The notes: a model not told the origin generated them from the sequence alone. Counted from the first letter of the stretch, positions 11,187-21,559 are shown. The stretch is 64,000 nt of DNA from Posidonia oceanica (GCA_037176725.1 JAZBRS010000026.1:60304501-60368500); one strand, 5' to 3'. Made by a program: numbers and translations.

Positions 11187-13075
11187 TCTGGTGGAGGGGA
11201 GGCTGCTGGCGCGCTGGGAGATTTGAAATCCGTGGCGGCCACTGCAGCAGAGGAGACGGCGAGGCGACCGGCTCCGGATTTGGCGCTGAGATGGAGGAGA
11301 CGGCGAGCTGCTGTAGACTGAAATGATGGAGGACTCAAATTCGAATGGAGGAGGGAACCCTGTTGCAGCGAGCTCGCGGGAGAAACGGTGGGAAATGCTG
11401 AGGAAGGAGGAAGAAGAAGGAGGAGAAGGAAGGCGGGCTGGACTGTGCTGTGGGCTGACGAAAGGAAGAAGAAAAAAGAAAAGAAGGAAAAAAAGAAAAA
11501 ACGGGCCGGAGGGCCCAGTAAAGAAAAGAGAGAAAGAAGAAAGGAGAAGTAAGAAAGAAAGAGAGGGTAGGATGGGGAAATAAAGTTAGGTAAAAATAAA
11601 CTAAAAATAAATAAAAATATCCGAAGGGTTGTGCTGTAAGTTAGGATTTTAATTAAGATTTTTAATGGTCATTTCGAGTTGATTAATGTGTTTTAGGCTT
11701 GATTAGGGTTTTAGGGTTTTGGTTCTTCTTTTAGTTAGTTTTTTTACTTGATTAAATGTTTGTTAAACCTTTTTTAAATTGTTTTAAAAATTGTATTTCC
11801 CTTGTTGGACACTTAGGATATTAATTAGGATTTTTTTTAGGATTTAATTTCGTATTAATCAAGGTTGGTTTTAGGTTTTTAAGTTTTAGTCTTCTTAGGG
11901 TTTCTTCCTTCTTAAGTCTTTTAAGTTATGTTTTGATTTTTATTTATTGATTTTTCTTGAAGTTTTTGGTTGGGTTTTTCTGGTTTGATAGGGTGTTTTT
12001 TAAGTCTCTCAGATGTGTTTTTCTTTTCTTTTTTAATTAAGTTTTTAACTTGTTTTTCTTATGTTTATTAGGTTAAGTCTTTTGCCTTCTTTAATTACTT
12101 GTTTTAGTGTTTGATTTTTAATTCTTCTTTTTAGGGTTTGTCTTTTAATTCTTCTGATGGGGTTTTTATTTTTGGTGGGTTTCAATTTTATTTTAGCTTT
12201 TTTCTTGATTTTTCAGTGTTTTCTTTTGATTTGTTTTGCATTTTTTAGCTTGCATGTTTGGTTTTTCTTTTAACTTGATTTAGTTAAGTTTAAGTTGTTA
12301 ATAGCTTCCTTAATGTTTTTTAGTTGTTTTTCTTAGAGTTCTGAATTGTTTCTTTTATGTTTTGAGGTTTTACAGATTTTTATGGGTTTTTGTGGATTTT
12401 TGCAAAAGGGAGAAAAGGAAAAGAGAAGGAGGAAAGAAATGGAGAAAAGAGGGAGATAAGAGGAAAAGAGATAGGTTGGAGGAAAACGATTTTTTTTTTA
12501 AATTCAGAAAGAGTGTTAAAAATAAAGTAAAAATAGGGATAAGATAAAGGAAGGATAGAAGCACAGAGGGGGCCCACAGCCAGACCAGAAAAAGGATAAG
12601 AAAGGGATGAAAAGAGAGATGATAATCAAGAGAGAGAGAGGAGAGAGAAAATGATAATCCCGGAGAGAGAAAAGGATAATTTGGGTGAAAGAGGGTCTTA
12701 ATGGTCTTGGAATGGGGTGAGAATTGGTGAGTGGGTAGTCTAGGGTTTGAAGTCTTGGTTCTGAAGTTTTGGTTTGATTCTAAGGAGGTTTTGGAGGGAT
12801 TTCAAGGTGTAGAAAAAGGGTAGTTTCACCTAGGTTTTCTATGGTTTTTGGGAATGGGTTAGGTTTGGAAATTTCTAGGTTTTTGGGTAGGCTTGTTGGG
12901 TGGATAGTGGTGGATTTTCCTATGGATTTTGGTTAGGTTTGGAGGTTGGGAAGGGGGTAAAGGTTTAGGTAAAAACAGGCTGATTTTGAAGGGTAAAGAG
13001 GAGGGTTAGGGTTAGGGTTTGGTTGGGTTTGAACCAGCAATCACCAGGAGGGCTCCAAGGGTCCGGGCCTGCCAA

Positions 13076-13157
13076 GATGGGGTGTCAACAGATGCCCCTC
13101 CCTGAGCGAGGACAAGCGGAGCGCGGCCGCTGCTCAGGGTTGACAAGACACCCCATC
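13076..13157 (-). other. Hairpin joining LTR terminus and polypurine tract, element B
   Basis: The LTR end GATGGGGTGTCAAC (13076-13089) is complementary to 13139-13157 (GTTGAC, a 5-nt bulge, ACCCCATC). Inside, CCTGAGC (13101-13107) pairs with GCTCAGG (13132-13138). The polypurine tract lies in the internal loop. Element D has the same structure at 46930-47020 with a compensatory change (GATGGGG/CCCCATC in B, AATGGGG/CCCCATT in D). Confidence 0.6.
13091..13103 (-). other. Polypurine tract of element B
   Basis: In sense AGGGAGGGGCATC directly abuts the 3' LTR start TGTTGACACCCC. It is the expected primer site for plus-strand DNA synthesis and is identical in D (46962-46950). The ATC before the LTR makes it less pure than many tracts. 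Confidence 0.7.
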
Positions 13158-13645
13158 TGACCGGCGGGAGCAGCGGGTTGCTATGGGCGTGAGCTACTTA
13201 TTCGGCAGATGCACCGAAGATCGTAGCTTGTTGCCGCAATTGCAAGATGCCAGTGCAGATGGATGCTGTGTTGTGTGTATGCATGCTGATGCAAATGCCA
13301 TGCAAGAGTTAGTATAAAAGTTAGTGCAGCTATAAGAAAATGCTGATGCTGTGCAAGTGATACTGATGATGCTAAAGTGATATGCAGTGCTAGCTAAGAA
13401 AGTGCTGAGGTGATGTAGAAAAAATGATAAAAAGGCGCGATGTGGTGCGAATATCTGGCAGGGAGGCCAGACTTGCACGACAAAGCGAAGGAAAACAGGG
13501 TGCAGCTGGTCCCCGCCCGGGGAGCAAGCTAGCAGAGAGAAGAGAAAAGGGGCGCGAGGGGAGAGAGGCCAACTCTCCTATCGCAGAAAGGGGGTGCGTG
13601 ACCTCGTCTTCCTAGGACAAGGTCACGCCGAAAAGGAAAAAAAAT
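13158..13645 (-). other. 3' noncoding region of B between repeat array and polypurine tract
   Basis: No gene. The first 70 bp are shared with D (GGTTGCTAT, GCGTGAG, ACTTATTCGGC). It contains a stem-loop at 13201-13218 (TTCGG/CCGAA around GATG; 7 bp in D) and a longer one at 13596-13628 (GCGTGACCT/AGGTCACGC, then a mismatch and GTC/GAC). The middle has short ATGC-rich runs typical of this family. Confidence 0.6.
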
Positions 13646-14722
13646 GATAAGGTGACGGGCTTATCGTCCGGATAGTTTACGGTCCTATCAACCGGGAGTG
13701 ACAGTTTACGGTCCTGTCAACCGGAGGCAATTGTGAGTGATAGTTACTGGATATCAGCCGTATAACATGGTTGTGGGATAGTTTACAGTCCTATCAACTG
13801 GCGGATAGTTTACAGACCTATCAACTGGAAGCCACAAACCATGAGGGATAGTTACTGGATATCAGCCGTATAACGCAATGCCGGATAGTTTACAGTCTAT
13901 CATCTGGAGCGACAGTTTACGGTCCTGTCAACCGACGGATAGTTTACAGACCTATCAACTGGCGGATAGTTTACAGTCCTATCAACTGGAAGCGGCATTG
14001 CGAGGGACAGTTACTGGATGTCAGCCGTATAACATGATTGCGCATGGTAGTTTACAGTCCTACCAACTGGCGGATAGTTTACAGACCTATCAACTGGAGC
14101 GACAGTTTACGGTCCTGTCAACCGATGGATAGTTTACAGACCTATCAACTGGAAACGCGCAATGATGAGGGATAGTTACTGGATATCAGCCGTATAATGC
14201 AATTGCTGGTGATAGTTTAGGAGTATCAGCCTAACGACAGTTTACGGTCCTGTCAACCGGTGGATAGTTTACAGACCTATCAACTGGAGGATAGTTTACA
14301 GTCCTATCAACTGGAAACCGCAATTGCAAGGGACAGTTACTGGATGTCAGCCGTATAACGTAATTGCACGCGATAGTTTACAGACCTATCAACTGGAGCG
14401 ACAGTTTACGGTCTTGTCAACCGGTGGATAGTTTACAGACCTATCAACTGGAGAAGTGCAATTACGAGGGACAGTTACTGGATGTCAGCCGTATAACACA
14501 ACTGCAGGCCGACCATGGATCGACCAGAAGATAGTTTAGGAATATCATCCTGAGATAGTTTTGGATATCAGCCTAGCACGAGTGATTGATAGATGATAGT
14601 TTAGGAATATCAGCCTGAGATAGTTTCGGATATCAGCCTAGCACGAGTGATTGATAGATGATAGTTTAGGAATATCAGCCTGAGATAGTTTCGGATATCA
14701 GCCTAGCACGAGTGATTGATTG
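13646..14722 (-). repeat. Minisatellite array I of B: pseudoknot-like 24-28-bp units
   Basis: About 30 or more head-to-tail units of three related kinds. Kind 1 pairs GATAG with CTATC and, crossing it, CAGT with ACTG (e.g. 13671-13694, 13700-13723, 14046-14069). Kind 2 contains GTTACTGG, GATA/TATC and CCGTATAAC, and recurs every 150-220 bp. Kind 3 (GATA/TATC crossed by AGG/CCT) fills 14525-14710. Paired positions change together: GATAG/CTATC becomes GACAG/CTGTC or GGTAG/CTACC, and CAGT/ACTG becomes CGGT/ACCG. A GATAAG/CTTATC module opens the array at 13646. Confidence 0.85.
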
Positions 14723-15508
14723 ATGATAAGAGGGGGCAAGATCATGATGAGAATGATAAGATATCGGACTTATCGGCCGGCAAAGAGGGGATGATATCAT
14801 GATGAGAAGTTGATCTAAAGAGGGGGATGAGATCATGATGAGAAATTAATCTAAAGAGGGGGATGAGATCATGATGAGAAGTTAATCTAAAGAGGGGGAT
14901 GAGATCATGATGAGAAATTAAGCTAAAGAGGGGGATGAGATCATGATGAGAAATTAATCTAAAGAGGGGGATGAGATCATGATGAGAAATTAAGCTAAAG
15001 AGGGGGATGAGATCATGATGAGAAATTAATCTAAAGAGGGGGATGAGATCATGATGAGAAGTTAATCTAAAGAGGGAGATGAGATCATGATGAGAAGTGT
15101 TGATTGATAAGATATCGGACTTATCGGCCGGCAAAGAGGGGATGAGGGAATGATGAGAAATTAAGCTAAAGAGGGGGATGAGATCATGATGAGAAATTAA
15201 GCTAAAGAGGGGGATGAGATCATGATGAGAAATTAAGCTAAAGAGGGGGATGAGATCATGATGAGAAATTAATCTAAAGAGGGGGATGAGATCATGATGA
15301 GAAATTAAGCTAAAGAGGGGGATGAGATCATGATGAGAAATTAATCTAAAGAGGGGGATGAGATCATGATGAGAAATTAATCTAAAGAGGGGGATGAGAT
15401 CATGATGAGAAGTTAATCTAAAGAGGGGGATGAGATCATGATGAGAAGTGTTGATTGATAAGATATCGGACTTATCGGCTGGCAAAGAGGGGATAAGGGA
15501 ATGATGAG
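14723..15508 (-). repeat. 36-bp tandem array II of B
   Basis: About 18 copies of a 36-bp unit containing TAAAGAGGGGGATGAG and the palindrome ATCATGAT, with AAATTAA or AAGTTAA spacers. It is divided by three GATAAG-ATAT-CGG-A-CTTATC-GG-CCGG modules near 14755, 15106 and 15456. As 36 is a multiple of three, the minus strand is open for 258 codons with a 12-residue period containing SHHDLIPLF. D's array has a 37-bp period, so the open frame is not conserved and is probably not a protein. Confidence 0.85.
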
Positions 15509-15643
15509 AAGAAATCAACCCATGACGCCAGGAACGTCATAGGGTAAAGAGGGAAAGAATGATACCAAGGGGCGATCAAAAGATGCCCCTGGTGTCGGGA
15601 TGACACCAGGGGTTGGCCAACGCGTCCTTGGCATCGAAAGCAG
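15509..15643 (-). other. Cluster of strong hairpins in 3' region of B
   Basis: Three stem-loops in a row. ACCCATGACG near 15511 pairs with CGTCAT-A-GGGT. GGGGCGATC pairs with GATGCCCC across AAAA with one bulged G, near 15569-15589. CCCCTGGTGTC (15586-15596) pairs with GACACCAGGGG (15602-15612) around GGGAT. The last two overlap in the GATGCCCC strand, so they are alternatives. D has both counterparts (49195-49216 and 49213-49239). Confidence 0.65.
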
Positions 15644-16310
15644 AGGGAGATGACAAGATTGTCGTGCTTGTCAGACGAGTAGTTTGGGGGTACCAGCCCG
15701 CAAGGGACTCAGCTAAGGGCGATCAGCTGGGGACTCAGCTGGGGATGGCCAGTCGAGAAGAGCGTCAGGTTGACGGACCTTTCGCCGAGCAGTTTGGGGT
15801 GCCAGCCCGCAGAGATAATGATTCAGCTGGGGGCGACCAACTAGGGACTCGACTGGGGATGACCAGCCGAGAAGAGTGTCAGGTTGACGGACCTTTTGCC
15901 GAGCAGTTTGGGGTGCCAGCCCGCAAGGATAATGATCCAGCTGGGGGCGACCAACTGGGGACTCGACTGGGGATGACCAGCCGAGAAGAGTGTCAGGTTG
16001 ACGGACCTTTTGCCGAGCAGTTTGGGGTGCCAGCCCGCAAGGGACTCAGCTGAGGATGATCAGCTGGGGAGGATGACAAGTTGACGGACCTTTCGCCGGG
16101 CAGTTTGGGGTGCCAGCCCGCAAGGGATTCAGCTGAGGGCGATCAGCTGGGGACTCAGCTAGGGATGACCAGCCGAGAAGAGCGTCAGGTTGACGGACCT
16201 TTCGCCGAGCAGTTTGGGGTGCCAGCCCGCAGGGGACTCAGCTGAGGGCGATCAGCTGAGGAGGATGATGATCCAGCTGGGGGCGACCAGCTGGGGACTC
16301 CAGATGGCGT
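15644..16310 (-). repeat. 114-bp tandem array III of B
   Basis: Four to five copies of a ~114-bp unit containing AGCAGTTTGGGGTGCCAGCC, GTCAGGTTGACGGACCTTT and CAGCTGGGG. Each holds the pattern GCA-GTTT-GGGG-TGC-CA-GCCC, equivalent in layout to the array I units. The first copy has GTA/TAC instead of GCA/TGC, a paired change. A GACAAG/CTTGTC module with TCGT/ACGA crosses it at the start (about 15652). D keeps only one degenerate copy (about 49263-49400). Confidence 0.8.
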
Positions 16311-16571
16311 AGCTTGATGACGCGGATCCGCAGAGGCTCCGGACTCCGGATTGGGTGCTGAGGACTTTGCTGCGTTGTGATGTCTGCAAGTCTGGTTAGA
16401 GGGCCCAAGATGGTGATGATAATGATATGCAATACAGCAAAGAATCTTGATGTGCAGGCAGAAAGCAGAAACAGTTTTTCATTGATAAAGCTTGGTGGGT
16501 ACAATGCCTGTGGCAGGCCAGAAATGTACAGCATAATTTGAAAGAAGACCATCTGATGGTTGCACAAGGGC
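16311..16571 (-). other. Short noncoding stretch after downstream ORF of B
   Basis: Sequence between the stop region of the downstream ORF and the 114-bp array. It is related to 49400-49621 in D (e.g. shared TTGCTGAGGACTTT). No feature recognised. Confidence 0.5.
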
Positions 16572-17774
16572 CTAGTCAACTCGGGCCTTCTTCGACTGCC
16601 GGGAGTCAGGAAATAAAGGGCCGCCTGGCGGAATTTCAGTGATAGGCCAGAGTTGCCGGACTTCAGCTTCATACTCAGGGGTGCATTGTATACCTCTCAT
16701 AGCTGCAATGTCTGTAGACTGGACCCCACGCTGCATCAGACTAGCAAGCTTCTTGGTTGGGGCAGTTGTGCTGAGAGGGTACATTTGTAGAAGCTGGGGC
16801 GCTGTACTGTCAATGAAAGCGCCCTGCTGGAAGCCGAACTGGCGCATGACCCTGATTGGATGGTACTCTACGCCTGCTGTGAAACCTGGAAGGATGATCA
16901 GCCGCATGTCACGCGCGCTGAAGAAGACAGTGAATGGCTCTGCTGCAGAGGGGACGATACGCCAGGTTATAGCGTCGTCAGTCAGTGCTGATAGCTTCTC
17001 GTATTCTTCTTTGACGCTCTTTTCTGCTCTGGTTCGCGCGCTGCTACAGTAGGCTTCGAAGGCATGCACTTGAGGGTGCAAGAGGTTTGCTTCTAAGTGC
17101 GCGGTCAGCTAGACTTGTATGAGTGCTCCGCAACCGTGGAAGTGGCGGCAGCGATGAGAGATGCGGTCCAGCCTGCGATAGGTCTCTGCCAGGACAACTG
17201 GTGCCAGGTCTATGTGCTGGGTCACCATAGCTAATGCAATTTCTGCGACCTCGATGGCCACTGTCAGTCGGCCATGAGTAAAGATTAGTTCGCCCAGAAA
17301 GCGGATAACAAATCCTCGGAGCCACAGCTCATCTCCGAGCTCTGCGCGCTTGTTCAAGATATCATCAAAGTGTGCAAGGCGAAGCATGGGCTCTGGTCCA
17401 CTGGTGCAGATTAGCTTCTGTTGGCAGTCTTGAGTGGAGAGCCCAGTTAGCTGGCTCAGGACTTGGAGGTATCCGTTGCGCCTCATGAAAACAGGCGGCC
17501 CCAAGATCTTTGAAAAGCCGCAGATCCGACGCACCTCTTCCAGTGTAGGTGTCAGCTCAGTCTTGTTGAAATGGAAGACATGATGCGCCGGCTTCCAGAA
17601 TCTTGCGGCGGCACACAGAAGGTGGCGGCTGACCTCCACATCAGCAGCCTTCAGCAGCTTAGTTGGTATGCCCCACAGGCGCAGTTGTTCACGGTCTTGT
17701 AGAGTGAGCCTGCTGATCCATTCTCGCAGGGCTTCTGAGCAGTGTGCAGGAGTTAGCAGAGTAGGAAAGCCCAT
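16572..17774 (-). pseudogene. DUF7745-like downstream ORF of B, one stop
   Basis: A sense ORF of about 400 codons between integrase and the 3' repeats. It starts at MGFPTLLTPAHCSE (17774) and ends near SKKARVD. Ordered motifs: LRLWGIPTKLLKAADVEVSR; FWKPAHHVFHFNKTELTPTLEEVRR; FLGELIFTHGRLT; LAPVVLAETYRRLDRISHRC; FHGCGALIQV; then YHPIRVMRQFGFQQGAF. These resemble the plant DUF7745/plant-mobile-like family (fold of the 'FWNPA...F.FG...LTPT.EE' and 'AETFRSL...GRFIGC...LLAW' type, from memory). A TAG at 17111-17109 replaces a tryptophan codon present in D. Its role is unknown; possibly chromatin or host interaction, as guessed for relatives. Confidence 0.75.
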
Positions 17775-19243
17775 TACGCTGATTTGTAGAGGGACAGGTA
17801 GATAGCTGCAGAAGCTTGAATGTACCTGCTATCAATAAACAGTCAGATCTCGCAGGCGTATATTTTTTGACAATGAATAGAAACTGAGGCTGATAAAGTA
17901 GTTCCATATGCATTCAGCAGTTGATAACAGAACATAGCAATTAAGCACAAATAAGCAAAGGGAATTGGCAGCAGTCTGGCGAATGCGGGGGCGAGGGCCG
18001 ACAGGAGATCTGGACCAGCGCAGTTCGAGTGTCGTCAATGCGCTCTGTTGGGGAGAAGTACTGTCTCAGGGCCTGAGAGTGTTGCAGAGCGGAGAGATTG
18101 GCGGAAGGGGAAAGGAAAGAAAGAAGATGCATGAATGCAAGATGCTAGTGATATGCTTACGAGGATGAATATTATTGGACGAATGAGTATGCTGAATGGA
18201 TGGATATGCTTGGGTGGATGGGTATGCTTGAGTGCCCTCAGCGTACGGAGTGCTTTGGTGCCTGCTGCAGAGGAAGGGAGTGGTCCTTGACTCACTGGGC
18301 CCTACTCAGACTCTCAGCTTATTGGTGGCTCTCCGGAACAGGTTGTTGGCATTGTACAGGTGGTGATGTGGTGAGGACAGGCTATTGGCCAAACTCTCAG
18401 GACCTACATCTATTCTTTCAGCTCTCTTTTTTTGATTGATTTCTCCCTCATAGGTGTGCAGTCTTTCTCTGCCCCTAACTAGGAGAAGGTATGTGTTTGC
18501 TCTTGGGAGGATGTGGTAGACCCCTTTTCCAGGCTTGACATGCTGGGGATCTCTAGTAAAGTATGGGGGATAACGGTGCCTGTGTTTTTTGGGCTACCTT
18601 TGCCCTTTTCTTCTTCTTTTTTTTTTTGTTTTACTTGCTTTTCTCCTTTTTTGTTTTTGTTTTTGTTCTATCTTTTTTTTTCTTTTTTTTGCTTGATCTT
18701 TTTTCTCTTTTTTTTTTTAGGCTTTTGCTATCCCCATTCTGGTGGCAAAAGAAGGGTGCTTGAATTGTAATGGATTTAGGCTTTGGGTCTGCTGTGTGAT
18801 GGGTAGAAGGAGCAGGGTTAGACTGCACACCCCTATCTCTAGGGCCGGCTTCTGTCTTCGTCTTCTGTTCCTTGGATGTGCCCAAACCTAGGTGTCTATT
18901 CTCGCTCTTTCCAGACTCACATCCTAACATTTTTCTCCCTCAGAGGTGTATGTCCTTGCGAGATTAGGCGGTTCGCCTGTCCTCGTTGGTGGTGGCTCCC
19001 TCACTAGCTAAGACATCTGAGTAGTGCCAGGTGAGGTAGGGTGACTCTTTCCAGAGCAGGCAAGCACTTCCGGTTTTCATCACCGGGCCAAAGATACAAT
19101 GCTTGAGAGGATGACGATAATGATTTTGGAGAGAGAGAATGCAAGAGTTGAAAGGATGACGATGATGATTTGAAAAGATGTTGCAAGAGGTGAGAATGCA
19201 AGCACGAGTGGGGGAAGGGCATCTGCAACGGGGCCGCTTTCGG
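17775..19243 (-). other. Spacer of B between integrase and downstream ORF
   Basis: No long ORF supported. Contains a T-rich plus-strand stretch at 18600-18720 (A-rich in sense) and blocks shared with D, such as GGTGGTGGCTCCCTCACTAG near 18990 and CTCCGGTTTTCATCACCGGG near 19070. These conserved blocks may hold a splice acceptor or internal promoter for the downstream ORF, but I see no proof. Confidence 0.5.
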
Positions 19244-20302
19244 CTACTGATAGTACTTCTTCAGATAGCAGAGGTTGATGGGCTCAGACTGCTCGACCTG
19301 GTCCATATCCTCAAGAGTTACAGCGCCTCCCGAAAAGATCTGCTTGACCACAAAGGGGCCACGCCAATTGGGTCGGAATTTCCCTCGACCGTCAGGCAAA
19401 TGAATGGCGCGCAAGACAAGGTCCCCCGGCTGAAAGTTTCTGGGCTGGACCTTCTTCAAGAATGCTCTGGCCATCCGCTTCTGGTAGCAGTGAGCGTTGT
19501 GCATAGCTTACATTCTGCGCTCATCAATTAAGTTCAGTTGGATGCAGCGGTCTTCGACCCATTCTGCCTCTTCCAACTCAGCTTCCCGTAGGATCCGCAG
19601 AGAGGGGATCTCTACTTCAACAGGTAACACCGCTTCCATGCCGTACACCAGAGAGTACGGGGTGGCTCCTGTAGAGGTCCGGATTGATGTCCTGTACGCC
19701 CAGAGCGCGTACGGGAGCTTGTCGTGCTAATCCTTGTGGATTTCTGCCATTTTCTTCAGGATCTTGACAATGTTCTTGTTTGCAGACTCCACAGCTCCGT
19801 TCATCTGTGGCCGATAGGGCGAGGATCGATGATGCTTGATCTTGAGATTCTGCAGGTATTCTTCGATCCTTTTGGCAATGAAGTTTGAGCCGTTATCAGA
19901 GATGACTGAGTGCGGGACCCCATATCGGGCAACGATATTGTTTCTGAAAAATTTTTCTGTTGCCACAGCGGTGACTGTTCTGTAAGAGGCTGCTTCCACC
20001 CACTTGGTAAAGTAATCGATCGCTACCAGAATGTAGCGATGACCATTTGAAGCGGCAGGGTGGATGGCGCCGATGACATCGATCCCCCAGGTGGAGAAAG
20101 GCCATGGCGAAGACATGTTGTGCAGCTGATGTGGAGGGGCCTTGATGAAGTTACCATGGATTTGACAGTTGTGGCATCTACGCACGAACCGGCAGTAGTC
20201 AGCTTCCATGGTCTGCCAGAAATATCCTTGAAGCATAATCTTCTTGGCCAGGAGGACGCCGTTCATGTGCGGGCCACAGGTTCTCGCATGCACTTGGAGC
20301 AT
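19244..20302 (-). other. Integrase domain of B, two stops
   Basis: Zinc-binding H384, H391, C422, C425 (numbered from 21439), then the catalytic core with D454 (WGIDVIG), D515 (SDNGSNF) and E551 (NGAVESANK), a D-35-E spacing. The C-terminal part has WRGPFVVKQ, the GPY/F module. Stops at 19729-19727 and 19510-19508 cut it behind the core. Confidence 0.9.
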
Positions 20303-20584
20303 CAGCGTGTCAGCCTCCGATTTGTTCAGGCAGCGCAGTAGCATCTGATTGTATGACCTTCTGTACAGCTGCCCAGCCCCCAACACATACTTTGACGCCA
20401 GACGCGCCAGAGTTCTCTTGTCTGCTGCCGTGGTATCAGGAGGAAAGCTATCAGACTCCAGAAAGGATTTTATGTCTCGATACCAGGGCTGCCCCTCTGC
20501 CGGATCCGCTTCTTCTATGCTCATGCAGTATGCAGGCTGCTCGATGCGAGTGACTGATACATCCATTGTGCTATCTTCTGAAAT

Positions 20585-20977
20585 GGTGAGCCAGGATGCC
20601 AGGGTTGCTAGTGCGTCTACATACGCATTCTTGGCTCTGTTCATGTATGTGAAGCAGATGCTCTCAAATTCTTCCATCAGCCTCAGCAGGTGTTCGTGAT
20701 ACGGCACAAGCTTGGGATCTTTTGTCCTCCAGTCGCCGTTCACTTGAGAGATTACCAGCATGGCATCACCGTGCACATGCAGCTTCTGCGCCTCATGTTC
20801 GAGGGCGACTTTCAACCCTAGGATGCATGCTTCATACTCCGCTTCATTGTTTGTGCATGCGAAAGTCAGCTTCCTTGCGAAGGGAATCATCTGTCCCTGG
20901 GGCGTGGTCAGCACTGCGCCTACGCCTCGGCCCTTTTTGTTGACTGCACCATCAAAGTAGAGCTGCCATTCCTCTTG
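20585..20977 (-). other. Archaeal-type second RNase H (aRNH) of B
   Basis: A complete second RNase H fold (RVT_3 type). Catalytic D163 (LYFDGAVNKKG), E199 (NNEAEYEA), D225 (VHGDAMLVI) and D275 (NAYVDALA), numbered in the frame starting at 21439. It lies between the degenerate RNase H and integrase and should degrade the RNA strand of the hybrid. Dual RNase H is diagnostic of Tat/Ogre elements. Confidence 0.9.
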
Positions 20978-21059
20978 TTTCTCAGGATCTTTCTGCTCAG
21001 AGTCCTCCATTGCAAAGAGAATGTCTTCATCAGGGAACTGTGTTTGGAGGGGTTGGTAT

Positions 21060-21439
21060 TCAGGCAGAGGAAGGTCAGCAAGATGGTCTGCCACGGCTTG
21101 ACCCTTCATGGATTTCTGTGTGACAAAGGTGATGTCGTACTGAGACAATAACACCTGCCACTTAGCACATCTGCCCACCATGGTCGGCTTTTGGAAAAGG
21201 AACTTGATAGGATCATGCCGGCATAAGAGCTGTACTGGGTATGCCATCATGTAGTGCCTTAGTTTCTGTGCAGCCCAGACAAGGGACAAGCAGGTCTTCT
21301 CTAGTGTACTGTACCTGGCTTCGCATTCATTAAACTTCTTGCTCAGGTAATAGATGGCACGCTCCTTTCTACCAGATTCGTCATGTTGGCCCAAGACGGC
21401 GCCCATGGAATGCTGCGTGGTAGAAAGGTAGAGAAGCAA
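21060..21439 (-). other. Degenerate Ty3-type RNase H of B
   Basis: The position and the motifs ERAIYYLSKKFNECEARY, EKTCLSLVWAAQKLRHYM and VADHLADLPLPEYQ mark the RNase H that follows RT. Where active Ty3 copies have an aspartate at the first strand (DAS-type), this has LYLSTTQHSMGAVL, so the first catalytic residue is missing, likewise in D. This loss is a known Tat-clade trait and fits replacement by the next domain. Confidence 0.8.
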
Positions 21440-21559
21440 AGGTCTCCCTGGCGTAGGCGGGACCAGGACAGGAGGCTTGATCAGCAGCTGCTTGATCTTG
21501 GCAAATGCAGCCTGACACTCCTCGCTCCAGTGAATCTACGCATTCTTCCTCAAGAGCTT

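Larger units (their letters stand above)
7142..13090 (-). repeat. 3' LTR of element B (5949 bp)
   Basis: Boundaries set by alignment with 29329-35278, the TG...CA ends and GGTGG at the left. It is a mosaic. Plus order: a conserved U5-like end; a 30-bp repeat block (7740-8045); a GATC-rich conserved block (8480-8620); an A-rich stretch with repeated ATGCAA and GGACCTA motifs (8730-9740); a GC-rich 1.5-kb block (9770-11330); a T-rich stretch (11600-12400); GA-rich DNA; and the terminal part. ORFs in it are short and not kept between elements. Confidence 0.95.

Noticed and set aside
13646..14722. CRISPR array
   Set aside because: Units are 24-28 bp with no unique spacers, the repeat itself varies, and the context is a plant retrotransposon.
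14742..15518. 258-codon minus-strand frame with 12-residue SHHDLIPLF repeats
   Set aside because: It exists only because the repeat is 36 bp. D's homologous array has a 37-bp period and no such frame, so a protein is unlikely.
18600..18720. Poly-T runs (here and at 51401) as processed-pseudogene tails
   Set aside because: No target duplication or gene body next to them; they lie in the spacer shared by B and D.
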